Assembly (NCBI GenBank): GCA_947388185.1 | Contig: CANDQP010000024.1 | Location: 1-34,672, forward strand | Reading direction: 5' to 3' | DNA from: an uncultured Dorea sp. | Lineage (GTDB): Bacteria > Bacillota > Clostridia > Lachnospirales > Lachnospiraceae | DNA: 34,672 nt | Shown here: one piece after another, positions 7,378-16,056 of the stretch | Layout: each line of letters opens with the position of its first letter | Position numbering within the stretch: position 1 is the stretch's first letter | Position numbers and translations under genes: made by a program | Notes under the pieces: generated by a model | What the model was told of the DNA's origin: nothing | The model's input: only the letters and a program-made list of their open reading frames with translations | Database searches by the model: none

Positions 7378-8595
7378 TTAATCCACTCCAAGATCTGCAT
7401 CTATCCCAAGACACCGGCACAACTCTTCCACCAATGCCCCCACCACTGCCTCACAGCGCCGTATATCCGCAGTCTCTACGAACTCATCCGGCTTATGAGC
7501 ATACCTTAAGCTTCCAGGTCCATAAGACATACACTCCCGGTTTCCAAGCTTCCCGGCAATCACGGCCGTATCCGTATATCCCGGGAACACACGCACCTTA
7601 CACTCTTCCCCTGTCACCTTCTTAACCGACTTCTTAAGCACCTCAAGCAATTCAGAAGCCTCATTCTTCTCAATATAGGGCCGGTTACCCGTCACCTGGT
7701 AATCCACCGTAATTCCCGGGACCATCTTCTTAGCTTCATCGGCCGCCTCTTCCACGATCTTAAGCACTTCCTTGTCATCTGTCGGCGGAGACAGCCGACA
7801 GTCCATCCAGAGCTCGCATTCATCCGGAACTACATAAGGCTGATACCCTCCTAAGATCTGTCCGAAGGTCACCGTTGAAGGTCCCATCTCATCATGCACC
7901 GGCAGTTGTCCGAATGCCGCTCTGACGCGTGTGATCAGCTCTGCCGCAGCAGCCACCGCGTCTGCCCCCTGTTCCGGCTTGCTGGCATGCGCCGTGATCC
8001 CATGCACATTCACTTTAACCCAGAACCTGCCTTTATGGGCCATCTGAATCTCCCCGTCTGTAGGTTCTAAGTCAAGCACCCAGTCATGTTCTCCCACCAG
8101 ACCGCTTTCTATCGCATGTTCAATCCCCCGCATATCCGCTTCCTCATCTACTGTACACAGAAGACGCAAGGGACGGCGAAGACGAAGAGTCCCTTGCGCC
8201 GCCGCTTCTGCAGTCTTACGAAACACACTCAACGCGCAGGCAAGCCCCGCCTTCATATCGCAGGCGCCCCGGCCATAGATCCTGCCGTCCTTAAGTTCTC
8301 CGCCAAAAGGATCTCTCGTCCAATCCTTTCCAGCCACCACCGTATCCATATGGCAGGCAAGCACCAGCATCGGTCCCGGATTCCCCGGCAGACTGCCGGA
8401 AAGTTCATTCCCGCAGCTTACTGGAATCGTAGCCGCTACGTTACTGCGGCCCGGCAGCACCTCATCAACTGCAAGATCGATATCCAGATCTGAAAGATAT
8501 TGCCTGACAAACGCTTCTATTTCACCCTCGCCCATCCCCGGATTCGTACTCTCAATCTGTACCAGTTCACGGGTCAGCTCTACCACATCACACAT
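7378..8595 (-). CDS. M20-family metallohydrolase (ArgE/DapE-like deacylase)
   Basis: This product of about 405 residues belongs to the M20 peptidase superfamily. Visible residues are H82 and D84 in LACHMDTV, D113 in GRGACDMKAG, E151-E152 in CTVDEEADM, E177 in LDLEPTDGE, and a late histidine in RYAHKPDEF. A dimerisation (lid) domain spans about 185-295. It hydrolyses an N-acyl, N-carbamoyl or peptide bond; the substrate is unknown. AAGGAG is seven bases from the ATG at 8595. A GTG directly before it would be only four bases away. It is the last gene of the kinase-yqeC operon, 16 bases after yqeC. The context suggests another ureide or peptide hydrolase, but this is a weak inference. Confidence 0.85.
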   Translation of the reverse strand: MCDVVELTRELVQIESTNPGMGEGEIEAFVRQYLSDLDIDLAVDEVLPGRSNVAATIPVSCGNELSGSLPGNPGPMLVLACHMDTVVAGKDWTRDPFGGELKDGRIYGRGACDMKAGLACALSVFRKTAEAAAQGTLRLRRPLRLLCTVDEEADMRGIEHAIESGLVGEHDWVLDLEPTDGEIQMAHKGRFWVKVNVHGITAHASKPEQGADAVAAAAELITRVRAAFGQLPVHDEMGPSTVTFGQILGGYQPYVVPDECELWMDCRLSPPTDDKEVLKIVEEAADEAKKMVPGITVDYQVTGNRPYIEKNEASELLEVLKKSVKKVTGEECKVRVFPGYTDTAVIAGKLGNRECMSYGPGSLRYAHKPDEFVETADIRRCEAVVGALVEELCRCLGIDADLGVD

Positions 8596-8611
8596 CACTC
8601 TTCTCCTTCCT

Positions 8612-9379
8612 CTAGTGTGCTGGAAGCGCTTCCTGCATCAAAGTCACAAGCACCTTCATATTCCCGCATTTCCTCTTCTTAATCTCCCGCCAGATATCCG
8701 CTGCGATCTCCTGCCGGCTGGCTGTATCCGCCTTATTCAGTACAACCACATACTCCATATTTCCGGCGATCCCTTTTCTTCCTGCCCGGTCACTCACAGC
8801 AAGCATCGCAATATCCTTCGGCTCAAGTATATCCTCCACATCCTTCTGCAGGAAATCTGCCGCCATCTCCGCCCGGAAACAGACCTCACGGATCCGCCTT
8901 CCCACCGCATCCAGCCCATATACCGACAGGACACAAGTTACCTGAGACAGAAGCACCGGCTCGTGCTTTGCCGGGATCTTAACCGGAAGCCGTCTGGCCC
9001 CGTCCGCCTCTATCAATATGGGACCGGGAAGCTCAAGCACGCGCTCAAGAACCGCCCCGGGAAGGATCTTTATCTTTCCCTCCCCGGCTCCGGCAAATAC
9101 ACACCCCACACGCTCCCGGGTCTCCAGGATCTCTTCTGCAGACGGGTCAGTCAGAAATCCCGGGAAATTCTCTGCCTTCATATGTGTTGTTGTGATGACA
9201 GCCGGCTTCACATCCAATGCCTGGTATTCCTTCGCCAACCATTTCAGCAGCGTCGTCTTCCCGCCTGCACCGACCGCCGCTATCCTTGGATTCTCCCGCC
9301 CTTCAAGAGCCAGGGCTTCTATCAGTGACGAATGCACCTTAAGCTTCCCTTCTATCATCTCTGCAACTATTCTGCACAC
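8612..9379 (-). CDS. yqeC: YqeC, putative selenium-dependent hydroxylase accessory protein
   Basis: This 255-residue P-loop protein has AAVGAGGKTT at about 34-43 as Walker A, an ITTTHM motif near 62-67 and IEADGARRLPVKIPAKHEP at about 122-140. This is the signature set of YqeC. The family occurs with genomes that encode selenium-dependent molybdenum hydroxylases (xanthine dehydrogenase and relatives) and is thought to help make or insert their labile selenium cofactor. The start is GTG at 9379, overlapping the kinase stop by one base, with AGAAGG ten bases upstream inside the kinase gene. An ATG at 9358 lacks a good ribosome site. Its presence fits purine catabolism elsewhere in the window, although no hydroxylase gene is visible here. 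Confidence 0.9.
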   Translation of the reverse strand: MCRIVAEMIEGKLKVHSSLIEALALEGRENPRIAAVGAGGKTTLLKWLAKEYQALDVKPAVITTTHMKAENFPGFLTDPSAEEILETRERVGCVFAGAGEGKIKILPGAVLERVLELPGPILIEADGARRLPVKIPAKHEPVLLSQVTCVLSVYGLDAVGRRIREVCFRAEMAADFLQKDVEDILEPKDIAMLAVSDRAGRKGIAGNMEYVVVLNKADTASRQEIAADIWREIKKRKCGNMKVLVTLMQEALPAH

Positions 9380-12300
9380 TACGTCAGCACCTTCTCCAGA
9401 ATATCAAACAGAGCTTCCATATCAATAGGCTTCGCAATATGCCCGTTCATACCGCTCTTTAACGCCTCCTGGCGGTCCTCCTCAAAAGCATTGGCAGTCA
9501 TCGCTATGATCGGTACGGACGCAAGCTTTGGATCCTCAAGCTTACGGATCGTCTTCGTCGCCTCATACCCGTCCATAACCGGCATCTGCACATCCATAAG
9601 CACCAGTTGGTAATACCCCGGTTCAGAGTCCTTAAGCATATCAACCGCCTCCTGACCGTCTTTCGCGACCTCCAGCGTGAATCCTGCCTCTTCAAGGATC
9701 GCCTCAGCAATCTCCTGATTCAATTCATTATCCTCTGCCAGAAGGATACGGCCCGCGCGGAAGGATTTCTGTTCCAGAAGCCCACCCTTACGTTCCTCTT
9801 CCTCTGCATTGACGATCGAATGCAGACAGCTCCTAAGTTCTGATAAGAACATCGGCTTACTGCAGAATGCCGTCACTCCGGCTTCTCTTGCCTCATCCTC
9901 AATATCCGTCCAGTCATAAGCTGTCAGAATAATGATCGGAACATCTTCTCCCATCTCCTTGCGGATCCTTCGTGTAACTTCTACCCCGTTCATATCCGGC
10001 AGCAGCCAGTCAATAATGTATACACTGTAAATATTGTCGCGCATGACCGCCTGACGGGTGCGTAAGACCGCTTCTTTTCCTGACAAGGTCCACTCTGCGC
10101 GCATTCCGATCTGCCCCAGCATATAGGAAACGCTGTCACAGCTATTGAAATCATCATCTACGACCAACGCCCTGCAGCCCTTAAGCTGCGGGATATCCTG
10201 AGGAATCTTCTCCCCGGAATGCAGACGGAACGTAAATGAGACCGTAACCTCTGTTCCCACATTCTGCTCACTCTTCACCACAATAGAGCCGTTCATCATA
10301 TCAACGATATTCCTTGTGATCGCCATCCCAAGTCCAGTTCCCTGGATTCCGCTGATCGTCGAATTCCGTTCTCTTTCAAAGGGTTCAAAGATATGGTCAA
10401 CGAACTCCTGACTCATACCGATACCGGTATCCTTGATATTAAATTCATAATTGGCGCTGCCGGCAGGCGCCCCCGGCTTCTCCGTGATCCGAAGACTGAT
10501 GATGCCGCCCGCTCCTGTATATTTTACCGCATTGCTGAGCAGATTCAGCAACACCTGATTCAGCCGAAGCTTATCGCAATAGATCTCCTCATCGAAGACA
10601 TCCACCGTATCTATATATAACTCCAACTGCTTGGCGTGGACGTCCGCCTGCAGAATATTCTTAAGCCCATGCAGAATCTCCGGCAGGCTGCACTCCTTCT
10701 CATCCAGATGCATCTTGCCGCTCTCGATCCGGCTCATATCCAGCACATCATTGATCAGACTCAGCAGATGATTCCCTGATGTCATGATCTTCTTCAGATA
10801 CTCTTCTACCCTCTCCTTATGCTCGATATGCGTGATCGCCAGAGCTGTAAATCCAACGATCGCATTCATCGGAGTGCGGATATCATGAGACATATTGGAC
10901 AGGAATACGCTCTTCGCCTTGCTCGCTCTGTTCGCCTGCATGAGGGCATCCTCAAGCAGACTCTTCTTCTCCATCTCCTCGCGCATCTCCACATCCACAC
11001 TGCGGAAACCCATGACAACTCCCTGGATCTTCTCCCATGCTCCGGTCCGGACCACCTTCATCTGGAAATATCTCATCTCATCATTCCACAAAGTCCGGTA
11101 ATTCACGATACAGAGTTTCTTGTCCGACAATTCGTTCTTAAGGCCGTCTACAGAAGCCGCTAATCTAAGCATCTCCCTGTCTTCCTCATACACGAACTTC
11201 TGTATGTAAGTTTCCATGCACTCTTCCAACACCAGATCACCATGGAAGATCGAATCAAACATATGCATATGGTCGTCCGCGACCTGCAGATGTCTGCCTT
11301 TCCCTGTGTCAAGATCAAAGAAGCAGACCATGTTATAATCCACACTCAATGCCTGAAGCAGATCCTTATTATGCTTCTCCTTCTCTTTCTCCTGCTGCTT
11401 TTGACGGGTACAGTCCAGAAGGAACCGCTGATAGAACAGTTCTCCGTCCTCCTTAAGGAGCTTAATATTACCCATCACATGCAGAAGCTCCCCATCCTTA
11501 TGCTGGACGCTGTATTCTACACTGACGCTGTCCCCTTCTTTCTTAAGCCTCGTGATACACTCCCTGAGCCTCTCCTTATCCTCAGCCACGACAGAATCCG
11601 CAACCATGTTAAATCCTTCCGCGAGCATCTCCTCATGAGATTCGTATCCCAGGATATTGAGCGCCGCTCTGTTAACCCTGATGATACGTGTTCCGTCCAG
11701 AGAATGGCAGAGGATTCCGCAGTCCATACTGGTGAAAACCGTCTCCAGCGTATGATTCTTCCTGACGATCTCCTGTTCATAGGCACGCTCCTGAGTCACG
11801 TCAATCGCGACCCCGACTGTACCCATCACACTCCCGTCCAGATCATACAGCGGAGACTTATAAGTCGTCAAAAGCTTGGTTCCATCACCGGTCATCACCG
11901 TCTCCTCAGATACGAACGTCTTCTTCTTGCTCATGACCTCCCGCTCCGACTCGATACAGGCCGGATCGTCGAACTCCACATCCCAGATATACGCATGCCC
12001 GCGTCCTTCTACCTGCTTCTTCGTCTTATTGACCGTCTTGCAGAAGCTGTCGTTGACCTTCTCATGTATCCCGTTCTTATCCTTATACCAGATCAGATTC
12101 GGAATATGATTGATAGTTGCTTCAAAGAAATGGCTAGTCTGCCAGTAGTCCTTCTCTGTCTTACACGCCCTAAGCCACCTGAGAATATGAAATCTGCTCT
12201 CGGCATCTGTCATCGGCATAGTCCATATATCATGAATCTCCTCCATATATTCTTCCAATAACAGAATCTGTTCCTTATCTGCAAGCACAATAAGACTGGC

Positions 12301-12522
12301 ATCCGGTCTCTTCCCGGAAACCAGTGTCTTCATTGTACTCACGCTATCCATACCCTGTAGATTCGCCAGTATTACGTCTGCCCCGGACGACAGCTCTTCT
12401 TCTGGTCTCTCACTCTCCATAAACTCATGGGTAAAATTCTCAAAAGGACGTATCTCCTTCACAATATCAAAAGTACCGCATGTATGACCTGTTAAATAGA
12501 AATGAATATGGCAATGGTACAT
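9379..12522 (-). CDS. Cytosolic hybrid sensor histidine kinase with two receiver domains
   Basis: This 1047-residue protein has no membrane segment. Residues 1-120 resemble a receiver domain without the phospho-acceptor. PAS domains follow at about 128-245 and 258-375, and a PAS-like region at about 395-510. The phosphorylated histidine is H546 in SNMSHDIRTP. The ATPase shows N664 in LLSNAVKYT, DTGIG at 698-702 and GTGLGMAI at 728-735. Receiver 1 has D838 and K889; receiver 2 has D977 in VLMDVQMP and K1031. AGGAG lies nine bases before ATG 12522. A longer reading to 12633 is excluded because it would cross the promoter at 12577-12605. It heads the operon with yqeC and an M20 hydrolase. Its signal and output partner are unknown. 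Confidence 0.92.
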   Translation of the reverse strand: MYHCHIHFYLTGHTCGTFDIVKEIRPFENFTHEFMESERPEEELSSGADVILANLQGMDSVSTMKTLVSGKRPDASLIVLADKEQILLLEEYMEEIHDIWTMPMTDAESRFHILRWLRACKTEKDYWQTSHFFEATINHIPNLIWYKDKNGIHEKVNDSFCKTVNKTKKQVEGRGHAYIWDVEFDDPACIESEREVMSKKKTFVSEETVMTGDGTKLLTTYKSPLYDLDGSVMGTVGVAIDVTQERAYEQEIVRKNHTLETVFTSMDCGILCHSLDGTRIIRVNRAALNILGYESHEEMLAEGFNMVADSVVAEDKERLRECITRLKKEGDSVSVEYSVQHKDGELLHVMGNIKLLKEDGELFYQRFLLDCTRQKQQEKEKEKHNKDLLQALSVDYNMVCFFDLDTGKGRHLQVADDHMHMFDSIFHGDLVLEECMETYIQKFVYEEDREMLRLAASVDGLKNELSDKKLCIVNYRTLWNDEMRYFQMKVVRTGAWEKIQGVVMGFRSVDVEMREEMEKKSLLEDALMQANRASKAKSVFLSNMSHDIRTPMNAIVGFTALAITHIEHKERVEEYLKKIMTSGNHLLSLINDVLDMSRIESGKMHLDEKECSLPEILHGLKNILQADVHAKQLELYIDTVDVFDEEIYCDKLRLNQVLLNLLSNAVKYTGAGGIISLRITEKPGAPAGSANYEFNIKDTGIGMSQEFVDHIFEPFERERNSTISGIQGTGLGMAITRNIVDMMNGSIVVKSEQNVGTEVTVSFTFRLHSGEKIPQDIPQLKGCRALVVDDDFNSCDSVSYMLGQIGMRAEWTLSGKEAVLRTRQAVMRDNIYSVYIIDWLLPDMNGVEVTRRIRKEMGEDVPIIILTAYDWTDIEDEAREAGVTAFCSKPMFLSELRSCLHSIVNAEEEERKGGLLEQKSFRAGRILLAEDNELNQEIAEAILEEAGFTLEVAKDGQEAVDMLKDSEPGYYQLVLMDVQMPVMDGYEATKTIRKLEDPKLASVPIIAMTANAFEEDRQEALKSGMNGHIAKPIDMEALFDILEKVLT

Positions 12523-12576
12523 CTCTGTCCTCTCCTCATATATACATATAAATAGTAAGCATTCTTTCACATATAT

Positions 12577-12605
12577 ATTGTAACAATTGTATAATTCGCT
12601 GTCAA
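12577..12605 (-). promoter_or_regulatory. Strong promoter of the hybrid kinase operon
   Basis: On the minus strand a consensus TTGACA (12605-12600) is followed after 17 bases by TACAAT (12582-12577). A start near 12570 leaves a leader of about 50 bases before the kinase ATG at 12522. Its near-consensus form suggests steady expression. Confidence 0.75.
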
Positions 12606-12680
12606 TACGGAGATACCCGTGTTTTCGACGCATTTGCGGTTCTCTCCCATGCCGTTAAAAATATTTTTCCAAAATAAACT

Positions 12681-12727
12681 CCTTTTTACCGTCAAAAAGG
12701 TTATATTAATTGTAAGACGTTTTACAA
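12681..12727 (+). promoter_or_regulatory. Two inverted repeats upstream of the sigma factor gene
   Basis: CCTTTTT-N6-AAAAAGG (12681-12700) and TTGTAA-N6-TTACAA (12710-12727) lie in tandem just before the sigma factor. The second ends only two bases before its ribosome site (GGGAG at 12730-12734). No sigma-A promoter with good spacing could be placed for the plus-strand operon. The region may hold an ECF-dependent autoregulated promoter and an operator. Only the symmetry is visible. Confidence 0.4.
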
Positions 12728-12743
12728 AAGGGAGATGAGCCTC

Positions 12744-13313
12744 GTGTTGGAAGATAAGGAACTGATCCGGCGGATCCAAAACGGACAAACAGAATACCTG
12801 AACCAGATCGCCGAAAAATACTATAACGACATTTACTATTTCTGCCGCTATCAGACCGGCAGCCGGGAAGATGCCTACGATCTGGCACAGGAAACATTCC
12901 TGCGCTTCATAAGATATGTAGACCATTATCGGTACCGTAACCTGAAAGGATATCTTCTGACCATCGCCATGAACCTATGCCGGGAATATATGCGGGCAGC
13001 CGCGAAGACACATTCGCAGGAGAAAATACCTGACTCCGCGGCCTGGCACGGTATTCTGACAAGTTCAGAAACGCCGCATGCGGACAGCCGCACGAGAACC
13101 TCTGAAAACGCAGTCTTACTTGCCGAAGCGCTCCTTGCACTCCCGCAGACACAGCGTGAAGCCGTACTTCTCCACCATTTCTACGGATATAAGAACCGTG
13201 AGATCGCACGGATGACAGGCGCTTCTTATGATGCTGTCAAATCCCGCATCAGGCAAGGACTCCAGAAGCTTGGCAAACTTCTGGATCCGGATGATTTCAG
13301 AGAACATCTATAG
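12744..13313 (+). CDS. ECF-like sigma-70 family RNA polymerase sigma factor
   Basis: This 189-residue sigma factor has region 2 at about residues 5-90 (NDIYYFCRYQTGSREDA, then DLAQETFLRFIRY). Region 4 at about 130-180 has ALPQTQREAVLLHHFYGY and a helix-turn-helix in NREIARMTGASYDAVKSR. Region 3 is absent, as in ECF factors. A GGGAG lies nine bases before GTG 12744, whereas an in-frame ATG at 12735 directly abuts it, so GTG was chosen; a TTG at 12747 is also possible. It heads an operon with a membrane protein and an ABC pair, and so probably switches on that exporter in response to envelope or antibiotic stress. That role is inferred from context. Confidence 0.85.
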   Translation: MLEDKELIRRIQNGQTEYLNQIAEKYYNDIYYFCRYQTGSREDAYDLAQETFLRFIRYVDHYRYRNLKGYLLTIAMNLCREYMRAAAKTHSQEKIPDSAAWHGILTSSETPHADSRTRTSENAVLLAEALLALPQTQREAVLLHHFYGYKNREIARMTGASYDAVKSRIRQGLQKLGKLLDPDDFREHL

Positions 13314-13328
13314 AGAGGAGAGATTATT

Positions 13329-14084
13329 ATGACATCTCATATACCAAAGGACGATGAATGGCGATTTCCATTGGACGAACGAAGGAAAGTCCAGAGCCTT
13401 GCCGTCATCCGCCGGGAAGCTTTCAAGAAACGGATTCGGCATTATCCGGTATTTCCGGAACACATATGGAACCAGCTTCGTTTCAGACCCTTGGATCAAT
13501 GGCTCACCCAGGGAGGCGTTCTCATGGCTGCCATGCTGCTGGCGCTTTGGCTGCGCCGTGAGAATACCGGAAGCCTTAAGACTGTTTCCGCCTGCTCCGT
13601 GTTCCTTGTATTTGCCGGGAATATCTGTTTAAATCACGCGGCACGCCTGTTTTCCTGGCATATGGCAGAGCTTGAACAGACACTTTACCTGAACCTGAAA
13701 CAACTGATCTGTATCCGGATGCTGGAAGCAGGAATCGCCGATCTGATCATACTGGCGCTGTTTCTTGGAATTACCGGCCATAACAATACCATGGGGATCG
13801 GAGTAACCCTGCTCTATATGCTGGTTCCGTTTCTGTGGTCAGATACGCTGTACCTGCACATGCTGGTACACATAAGAAGCACCTCATACGGCTTCCGCTC
13901 CTTCGCCCTTGGGCTGCTCTGCGGTATCCTCGCACTGTTCCCGGTACTGTGGACACCGGCGTATGAGCCGGAAAACCTGATCATATGGCAGATACTGGCC
14001 TTTGCCGGTCTGTCTGTGCTGATCGCAGAAATATATTCTATACTTACGAAAATAGAAAGAGGGGATCATATATGCCTGAACTGA
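13329..14084 (+). CDS. Polytopic membrane protein, possible anti-sigma or ABC partner
   Basis: I do not recognise this 251-residue protein. It has a charged, probably cytosolic N-terminus of about 58 residues (MTSHIPKDDEWRFPLDERRK onwards) and then about six membrane helices, with short loops. AGGAG is upstream and the gene lies 15 bases after the sigma factor. Its end overlaps the ABC ATPase by 13 bases, so the genes are coupled. Position suggests either an anti-sigma factor whose N-terminal tail holds the sigma factor, or an extra subunit of the ABC exporter. No zinc anti-sigma motif (HxxxCxxC) is present in the tail. Function is unproven. Confidence 0.6.
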   Translation: MTSHIPKDDEWRFPLDERRKVQSLAVIRREAFKKRIRHYPVFPEHIWNQLRFRPLDQWLTQGGVLMAAMLLALWLRRENTGSLKTVSACSVFLVFAGNICLNHAARLFSWHMAELEQTLYLNLKQLICIRMLEAGIADLIILALFLGITGHNNTMGIGVTLLYMLVPFLWSDTLYLHMLVHIRSTSYGFRSFALGLLCGILALFPVLWTPAYEPENLIIWQILAFAGLSVLIAEIYSILTKIERGDHICLN

Positions 14085-14974
14085 CATTAGACCGCATTAC
14101 CAAACATTTCAAGAATAAGATTGCCGTAGACAATGTCTCGCTCTGTCTAAAAGAAGGAATCTACGGTTTCCTTGGCGCAAACGGTGCAGGGAAGACCACT
14201 TTGCTCCGCATGATCTGCGGCGTACTTAAGCCCACCGCCGGAGAGATCCGCTATGACGGCGCCGAGATCGGCAGATTAGACGGCGATTATCGCTGTATGC
14301 TGGGATATCTGCCTCAGGACTTTGGCTATTATCCTGACTTCTCCGCCCGAAGATACCTGGAATATCTGGCAGCATGCAAGGCGGTCCCAAGAGAGCTTGC
14401 CCGCGATAAGGTGCAGGAAATGCTCCGCCTGACAGGGCTTGAAGCAGATCAGCGTGCGAAGATCAAGACATTTTCCGGCGGAATGATAAGACGCCTGGGG
14501 ATCGCTCAGGCCCTCCTTAACGACCCGGAGATCCTGATCCTGGATGAACCCACCTCAGGGCTTGATCCCAAAGAACGGATCCGCTTCCGCAATATCATCA
14601 GTTCTCTGTCCAAAGGACGGATCATCATCCTGTCCACCCATATCGTTTCCGACGTGGAATTCATCGCGGATAAGATCCTTCTCATGAAGCAGGGCCGGAT
14701 CGAAGGCCAGGGAACCGTCGGGGAGATTACCGGGGATATAGAAGGCAGGGTATGGGAGTATCTGGCCGATCAGGAAGAAGCGCTGCGTATGAACGATATC
14801 TTTGCTGTCAGCAATCTGAAGAATGAGGGAGAGAAGGTCCGTCTCCGAATCGTCTCGGACGTCTGTCCCCGCGAAGGCGCCGTACCAGCACAGCCCGGTC
14901 TGGAGGACGTATATTTATATCATTTCGAGGAGGTATCAGAACATGTGGACAATCTGGAAAGAAGAACTCTATAA
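14072..14974 (+). CDS. ABC transporter ATP-binding protein
   Basis: This 300-residue ATPase has Walker A in GANGAGKTT (35-43), Q-loop GYLPQDFG (about 78-85), signature FSGGM (134-138), Walker B and glutamate ILILDEPTSGLDP (154-166) and switch histidine H190. The C-terminal 90 residues form an accessory domain typical of ABC-2 drug or antimicrobial-peptide exporters. The start at 14072 has a GAGGGG site, overlapping the previous gene by 13 bases; the next permease starts within its last 32 bases. It energises the permease encoded by 14943-16049. The substrate is unknown. Confidence 0.92.
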   Translation: MPELTLDRITKHFKNKIAVDNVSLCLKEGIYGFLGANGAGKTTLLRMICGVLKPTAGEIRYDGAEIGRLDGDYRCMLGYLPQDFGYYPDFSARRYLEYLAACKAVPRELARDKVQEMLRLTGLEADQRAKIKTFSGGMIRRLGIAQALLNDPEILILDEPTSGLDPKERIRFRNIISSLSKGRIIILSTHIVSDVEFIADKILLMKQGRIEGQGTVGEITGDIEGRVWEYLADQEEALRMNDIFAVSNLKNEGEKVRLRIVSDVCPREGAVPAQPGLEDVYLYHFEEVSEHVDNLERRTL

Positions 14975-16049
14975 GATCGCATCCCGCAAACTCGTCTGGC
15001 TGGGGGTAACCCTTCTGTTGGCATTCGTCACCTTCCGGCTGTATTCGGAGCAGAACACCTACTCTTCGACGATTGACGGGAAAACCTACCGGGGAACAGA
15101 AGCGATCCAGAAGGACCAGGAACTAACCCGGCTCTATGCCGGAACCCTGACTCTTGACAAGGTGAAACAGATCTATGAAGAATATGGATTTTTTTCTTAT
15201 GACAAGGATAATAAGACACGGCTTGGGAATTACTGCAACTGGTTTATATCGACGGAATTCACGAATTTTATGCAGACCGACGGGGATGATCCGGGACAGG
15301 TCCATTTCTACACAGGGCAGGACTGGGAATTCAACGCCGAACCTCTTCTTCATGGCGGAATCCGGTTCGACTATATCTATGGATGGAGCGATCTTGCGGA
15401 AATATATGTCATGACCATTATTATATTATTTATCCTGCTGATCATAGGACTGACTCCCCTCTTCTCCGAAGAATACCAGCTGAAAACAGCGGATATCTTA
15501 AGAACCTCGCGAAGAGGAAGACAGAGCGGAATCTGGATGAAGATACTGGCGGCCCTATTCTTCTCTGTTGTCCTAGTCTTGGCAGTGACCGCCTATCTGT
15601 GGGGAATCTACCTTGATGTCTACGGCACTCAGGGACTAGACGCTTCGGCCGCTCTCTTAAGCTTCGCTTATGGATATTACCCGGAAACAGCCGCAGGATT
15701 CCTGGTATTCCTCTTCTTCCTTGGGCTTGCGGGGGCGATTCTCCTGACCGGGCTTACGGCGGGAGTCTCCGCATTCTGCCAAAGCCCCTTCCTTGCGCTG
15801 GTCATCTCTGTCGCCGGATTCCTGCTGCCGGTCTTCTGGATCAAGGTATTTGCCCCTACATGGATCCTTGGCCCTAAACTCACGAAGATTGTAACCCACC
15901 TCATGGCATCCATGCCGGTGTACCTCCCGCAGAGTCCCGGATTCTCATTTTCCAGAGGGCAGTTTCTATTGCATCTGTGTATCGCTCTGGCAGCCGGGAC
16001 CGGAGGAATCCTGCTTGGATACCGCAGGTACCGAAGCGCATCACGCTGA
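14943..16049 (+). CDS. ABC-2 type transporter permease
   Basis: This 368-residue membrane protein has one helix near residues 18-35 and a long extracytoplasmic region of about 100 residues rich in Tyr, Asp and Gly. Five further helices lie in the C-terminal 220 residues (for example VMTIIILFILLIIGLTPLF). This is the usual ABC-2 or BcrB-like plan. GGAGG lies before ATG 14943, inside the end of the ATPase gene. It forms the exporter with that ATPase. The large external loop could bind a peptide. The gene ends seven bases before a convergent gene with no visible terminator. Confidence 0.85.
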   Translation: MWTIWKEELYKIASRKLVWLGVTLLLAFVTFRLYSEQNTYSSTIDGKTYRGTEAIQKDQELTRLYAGTLTLDKVKQIYEEYGFFSYDKDNKTRLGNYCNWFISTEFTNFMQTDGDDPGQVHFYTGQDWEFNAEPLLHGGIRFDYIYGWSDLAEIYVMTIIILFILLIIGLTPLFSEEYQLKTADILRTSRRGRQSGIWMKILAALFFSVVLVLAVTAYLWGIYLDVYGTQGLDASAALLSFAYGYYPETAAGFLVFLFFLGLAGAILLTGLTAGVSAFCQSPFLALVISVAGFLLPVFWIKVFAPTWILGPKLTKIVTHLMASMPVYLPQSPGFSFSRGQFLLHLCIALAAGTGGILLGYRRYRSASR

Positions 16050-16056
16050 TATACGT

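Noticed and set aside
11242-12261. Long plus-strand open frame of 339 codons opposite the hybrid kinase
   Set aside because: It lies wholly antisense to clear PAS and histidine-kinase coding sequence, has no ribosome site and resembles no protein family.
12523-12633. Longer start for the hybrid kinase
   Set aside because: The extension crosses a near-consensus TTGACA/TACAAT promoter and has no ribosome site.
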